From Candidatus Dadabacteria bacterium RIFCSPHIGHO2_12_FULL_53_21 (GTDB lineage Bacteria; Desulfobacterota_D; UBA1144; Nemesobacterales; UBA2774), in assembly GCA_001775255.1 (NCBI GenBank), contig MFCJ01000143.1:10016-17784 (forward strand): 7,769 bases of DNA. The letters are read 5' to 3'. Position numbers and translations under genes: made by a program. Shown in pieces: positions 5,384 through 7,769 of the stretch. Each line of letters opens with the position of its first letter. Within the stretch, counting starts at the first letter, position 1. Under the pieces are notes generated by a model, which saw only the letters and a program-made list of their open reading frames with translations, did no database searches and was not told the origin of the DNA.

Positions 5384-5722
5384 ATGAAAAAAGTAGAAGC
5401 CATCATTAAGCCTTTCAAGCTGGACGATGTAAAAGAATCCCTTAAGGAAATAGGTGTCCAGGGCCTGACCGTTACCGAAGTAAAAGGCTTCGGAAGACAG
5501 AAAGGACACACCGAACTCTACAGAGGGGCCGAATACGTCATAGATTTCCTGCCTAAGATAAAGCTAGAGATTGTCGTATCCGATGACATGGTAACCAAGG
5601 TCATTGATGCGATAATGGACAGCGCGAAAACAGGCAAGATCGGCGACGGAAAGATATTCATTATTCCGATGGAAGAAGTCATCAGGATAAGAACTGGCGA
5701 GAGGGGCGAGGATGCCTTATAA
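5384..5722 (+). CDS. glnB: Nitrogen regulatory protein P-II (GlnB)
   Basis: P-II is a trimeric cytoplasmic sensor that binds ATP/ADP and 2-oxoglutarate. Depending on its uridylylation, it controls adenylylation of glutamine synthetase and NtrB/NtrC signalling. The 112-residue product has the standard length. It starts MKKVEAIIKPFKLDDVK. The T-loop reads GFGRQKGHTELYRGAEY (35-51) with Tyr51, the uridylylation site, followed by the P-II signature. The B-loop TGKIGDGKIF (83-92) and the C-terminal RIRTGERG (101-108) bind nucleotide. The ATG at 5384 is chosen over an in-frame GTG at 5339 because GGAGG (5371-5375) sits 8 nt before it, the protein then has the family length, and the GTG lies inside the promoter and upstream of the transcription start. 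The gene is followed after 38 bp by glnA. Absence of a neighbouring amtB favours glnB over glnK. No key residue is missing. Confidence 0.97.
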   Translation: MKKVEAIIKPFKLDDVKESLKEIGVQGLTVTEVKGFGRQKGHTELYRGAEYVIDFLPKIKLEIVVSDDMVTKVIDAIMDSAKTGKIGDGKIFIIPMEEVIRIRTGERGEDAL

Positions 5723-5787
5723 TTTTTTGAATTTTAAACCACAGGAGGAGCCGTAAAAGTATGCCCACAGCAATCAAGTCCAAAAGC

Positions 5788-5795
5788 AAAGGAGG
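5788..5795 (+). promoter_or_regulatory. Ribosome binding site that decides the glnA start
   Basis: AAAGGAGG lies 10 nt before the ATG at 5806, inside the in-frame stretch that begins with another ATG at 5761. The upstream ATG has its own AGGAGG at 5743-5748, but 12 nt away. The 5806 start gives a protein beginning as other type I-beta glutamine synthetases do, so this site is probably the main one. Confidence 0.55.
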
Positions 5796-5805
5796 ACCAG
5801 AGGCG

Positions 5806-7227
5806 ATGTTTCCCAAAAAGCCCTCTGATGTATTAAAAATAATTAAGGATAACAGCGTAGAATTCGTAGACCTGCGGTTTCTCGATTTCGTGGGGATGTG
5901 GCAGCATTTCAGCGTTCCCGCGCACGTGTTCGAGCTAGGCACTTTTGATGACGGTCTCGGATTCGACGGATCGAGCATCAGGGGATGGCAGTCTATACAT
6001 GCAAGCGACATGCTTGTCATACCCGATCCGGAGACGGCCAGAATCGACCCTTTTATGTCTCACCCGTCCCTGGCGATAATCTGCGATATCGTAGACCCGA
6101 TAACACGCGAGCCTTATTCACGCGACCCGCGCAACATAGCGAAGAAGGCCGCGGCCTATCTCAAGAGCACCGGCATCGGGGATACCGCGTTTTTCGGACC
6201 GGAGCTCGAATTCTTTATTTTCGACGACGTAAGATACGACCAGACCTCTAACAGCGGTTATTACTTCGTGGATTCGATCGAGGGCATATGGAATTCGGGA
6301 AGGGACGAGAACCCGAACCTGGGCTACAAGCCGAGGCATAAGGAAGGGTATTTCCCCACGCCGCCGTCAGACACGTTCCAGGACATGCGCTCGGAAATGG
6401 TGGTAGTGCTCGAGAAGCTGGGAATAGAGATCGAAGCCCACCATCACGAAGTAGCCACGGCCGGCCAGTGCGAAATCGACATGAGGTTCTCCCCGCTCGT
6501 ACAGATGGGGGACCAGATGATGTGGTATAAGTACGTACTCAAAAACGTAGCGAAGAAGTTCGGACGGACGGTCACGTTCATGCCCAAGCCCCTGTTCGAG
6601 GATAACGGCTCCGGTATGCACGTCCACCAATCGATATGGAAAAAGGATAAACCGCTTTTCGCCGGAAACGGCTATGCGGGCTTGAGCGACCTCGCGATGA
6701 ACTACATAGGCGGTATCCTGAAGCACGCGAGGGCATTATGCGCTTTCACGAACCCGATCACGAACTCCTACAGGAGGCTCGTCCCGGGATTCGAGGCCCC
6801 GGTAAACCTGGCTTACTCTGCAAGGAACAGGAGCGCCGCCATAAGGATCCCCATGTATTCCCCGAGCCCCAAGGCGAAGAGGCTCGAGTGCAGGTTCCCC
6901 GACCCTTCGTGTAACGGTTACCTCGCGTTCTCGGCGATGCTGATGGCGGGACTCGACGGCATAGAGAAGAAGCTCAGCCCCGGCGAACCGCTCGATAAGG
7001 ACATTTACGCGCTGGGCCCGGAGGAATTGGCCGGCATACCGAACGTCCCGGGATCCCTCGAAGACGCCTTGAAGGCGCTCGAGGCCGACCACGAGTTCCT
7101 TATGAAGGGCGATGTCTTCACGGAAGACGTTATAGAAACCTGGATCGAATATAAGATCGATAAGGAAGTAAACCCTGTTAAGCTTAGACCCGTGCCTTAC
7201 GAGTTTATGCTTTACTTCGACGTGTAA
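5806..7227 (+). CDS. glnA: Glutamine synthetase, type I-beta
   Basis: This dodecameric cytoplasmic enzyme makes glutamine from glutamate, ammonium and ATP, the main entry of ammonium into metabolism. From the ATG at 5806 the product has 473 residues, the usual length. Signatures: FVDLRFLDFVGMWQHFS (about 20-36), GFDGSSI (52-58), the metal-binding FFGPELEFFIF (129-139), EAHHHEVATAGQCEID (210-225), KPLFEDNGSGMHVHQS (261-276), NRSAAIRIP (341-349) and LECRFPDPS (360-368). Tyr401 in PLDKDIYAL corresponds to the adenylylation site of the beta type, so regulation by GlnE with GlnB is expected. An in-frame ATG at 5761 would add 15 basic residues that the family lacks; both starts have a Shine-Dalgarno. 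The gene follows glnB by 38 bp (83 bp to the chosen start) and shares the sigma-54 promoter. A strong terminator begins 30 bp after the stop. No catalytic residue appears lost. Confidence 0.97.
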   Translation: MFPKKPSDVLKIIKDNSVEFVDLRFLDFVGMWQHFSVPAHVFELGTFDDGLGFDGSSIRGWQSIHASDMLVIPDPETARIDPFMSHPSLAIICDIVDPITREPYSRDPRNIAKKAAAYLKSTGIGDTAFFGPELEFFIFDDVRYDQTSNSGYYFVDSIEGIWNSGRDENPNLGYKPRHKEGYFPTPPSDTFQDMRSEMVVVLEKLGIEIEAHHHEVATAGQCEIDMRFSPLVQMGDQMMWYKYVLKNVAKKFGRTVTFMPKPLFEDNGSGMHVHQSIWKKDKPLFAGNGYAGLSDLAMNYIGGILKHARALCAFTNPITNSYRRLVPGFEAPVNLAYSARNRSAAIRIPMYSPSPKAKRLECRFPDPSCNGYLAFSAMLMAGLDGIEKKLSPGEPLDKDIYALGPEELAGIPNVPGSLEDALKALEADHEFLMKGDVFTEDVIETWIEYKIDKEVNPVKLRPVPYEFMLYFDV

Positions 7228-7232
7228 ATAAA

Positions 7233-7247
7233 ACGCCGTAACGGCGT
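7233..7247 (+). repeat. Short GC-rich hairpin after glnA
   Basis: ACGCCG TAA CGGCGT forms a 6-bp stem with a 3-base loop just 5 bp past the glnA stop. It lacks a T-run, so it is not a terminator alone, but may shield the mRNA end ahead of the true terminator at 7258. Confidence 0.5.
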
Positions 7248-7257
7248 ATCAAAGATC

Positions 7258-7297
7258 AAAAAGGCGGCGGTCCCGAAACGGGCTGCCGCCTTTTTTT
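7258..7297. terminator. Rho-independent terminator of glnB-glnA, usable from both directions
   Basis: AAAAAGGCGGC and GCCGCCTTTTTTT enclose an inner CCCG-AAA-CGGG stem. The result is a long GC-rich hairpin followed by seven T residues (7291-7297) on the plus strand. Read on the minus strand, the same hairpin is followed by five T residues, so it could also stop transcription from the converging nuoL side. Between it and the nuoL stop (7298-7447) I see no gene. Confidence 0.92.
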
Positions 7298-7447
7298 ATG
7301 CCTGAAGCGGCAAAATCTCATCCGATAAAATTCGACTGTGCAATTTGAGCGGAGCGCGGTTCGTTTCGGCAGGAGTTGTCTTCTAATAAGGAGTATATGC
7401 CTGGAGATTATGAGTAATAGTTCGGCCGGAGAGGATTAAGGCCCGCT

Positions 7448-7769
7448 TTAAAAGCTCTGCCAGATAATTATGAACACGAGAATCGCGAAGGCCCCTATAG
7501 CCATGAGCGTAGCGTAGCTGCGGAGCACGCCGCTCTGCGCGGCCTGAAGGGTCAAAGCCATGTCTTTCAGAACCGCGGCGACGCCGTTTACCGCCCCGTC
7601 TATAAACCTGAGATCGAATTTCGAGGCCTGCTCGGACAGGTATCTGAAAGGCTGAACGAATATATAGTCGTAGAGCTCATCCACATACCACTTGTGGAGG
7701 GAGCCCTCGTACAGGGGCTCGATAGTCTTGTCGGAAGCAATCTTTTCGGGGAGCGAGGGCTTGAAGTAG
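7448..7769 (-). CDS. nuoL: NADH-quinone oxidoreductase subunit L (NuoL), C-terminal end only
   Basis: NuoL is a proton-pumping, antiporter-like membrane subunit of respiratory complex I. The frame is open to the window edge (first full codon at 7768), so only the last 106 or so residues are seen. Recognisable features are LPEKIASDKTIEPLYEGSLH, then KWYVDELYDYIFVQPFRYLS, which corresponds to the NuoL C-terminal region after the lateral helix, and FIDGAVNGVA. A final membrane segment, LMAIGAFAILVFIIIW, is preceded by QSGVLRSYA. An internal ATG at 7684 is not the start, because the matching sequence continues upstream of it. The stop TAA is at 7450-7448, followed on its strand by no nuoM, since the convergent glnA lies next. 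Related antiporter subunits of other complexes share parts of this pattern, but the YVDELYD and IDG-VNG blocks favour NuoL. Confidence 0.9.
   Translation of the reverse strand, partial: YFKPSLPEKIASDKTIEPLYEGSLHKWYVDELYDYIFVQPFRYLSEQASKFDLRFIDGAVNGVAAVLKDMALTLQAAQSGVLRSYATLMAIGAFAILVFIIIWQSF

Noticed and set aside
7385..7413. Tiny frame ATG-CCT-GGA-GAT-TAT-GAG-TAA after AAGGAG
   Set aside because: Only six codons beyond the glnA terminator; most likely chance.

Overview
The window looks like a chromosomal segment of a Gram-negative, moderately GC-rich bacterium. It carries a membrane diadenylate cyclase, a sigma-54 type promoter in front of a P-II/type I-beta glutamine synthetase pair, an NADH dehydrogenase subunit (NuoL), and a GspE-N/receiver protein. 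AGG (Arg) and ATA (Ile) codons are frequent, and one gene starts with TTG. This mix recalls Desulfobacterota (former Deltaproteobacteria) or a related candidate phylum, but the lineage is inference. I see no insertion sequence, CRISPR array, tRNA, rRNA or phage gene.

Layout. Positions 1-733 (+) hold the 3' two-thirds or so of a class II glycerate 2-kinase (MOFRL family). Positions 861-2063 (+) hold a CdaA-type diadenylate cyclase with a YbbR-like domain fused to its C-terminus. Three genes then lie on the minus strand and are read from high to low coordinates. They are a large GspE-N/acidic linker/receiver protein (4852-3290), an unrecognised acidic helical 191-residue protein (3237-2662), and a DUF2237 protein (2460-2089) that appears to have its own promoter. 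A gene-poor stretch of about 0.5 kb (4853-5383) separates this block from the nitrogen operon glnB-glnA (5384-7227, +). That operon follows a clear -24/-12 promoter and ends at a strong rho-independent terminator (7258-7297). The minus-strand C-terminal end of nuoL (7769-7448) converges on it.

How the genes work together. glnB and glnA form a classical nitrogen-assimilation unit: P-II senses 2-oxoglutarate, ATP/ADP and uridylylation state, and glutamine synthetase fixes ammonium. Both keep their expected modification tyrosines. The sigma-54 promoter implies control by an NtrC-like activator, although I could not find its upstream sites. The cyclase makes the second messenger c-di-AMP at the membrane; in Firmicutes its YbbR partner (CdaR) is a separate protein, whereas here both are one chain. 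The GspE-N/receiver protein and the 191-residue protein are probably co-transcribed and may form a signalling module of unknown output.

The least explained parts are the GspE-N/receiver protein with an altered acidic pocket, its unknown neighbour, the cyclase-YbbR fusion with a changed RHR motif, and the 4853-5383 intergenic stretch. That stretch holds a possible small ORF whose ribosome binding site sits in a hairpin. I do not see proof of a wholly new system; these are the places worth testing.
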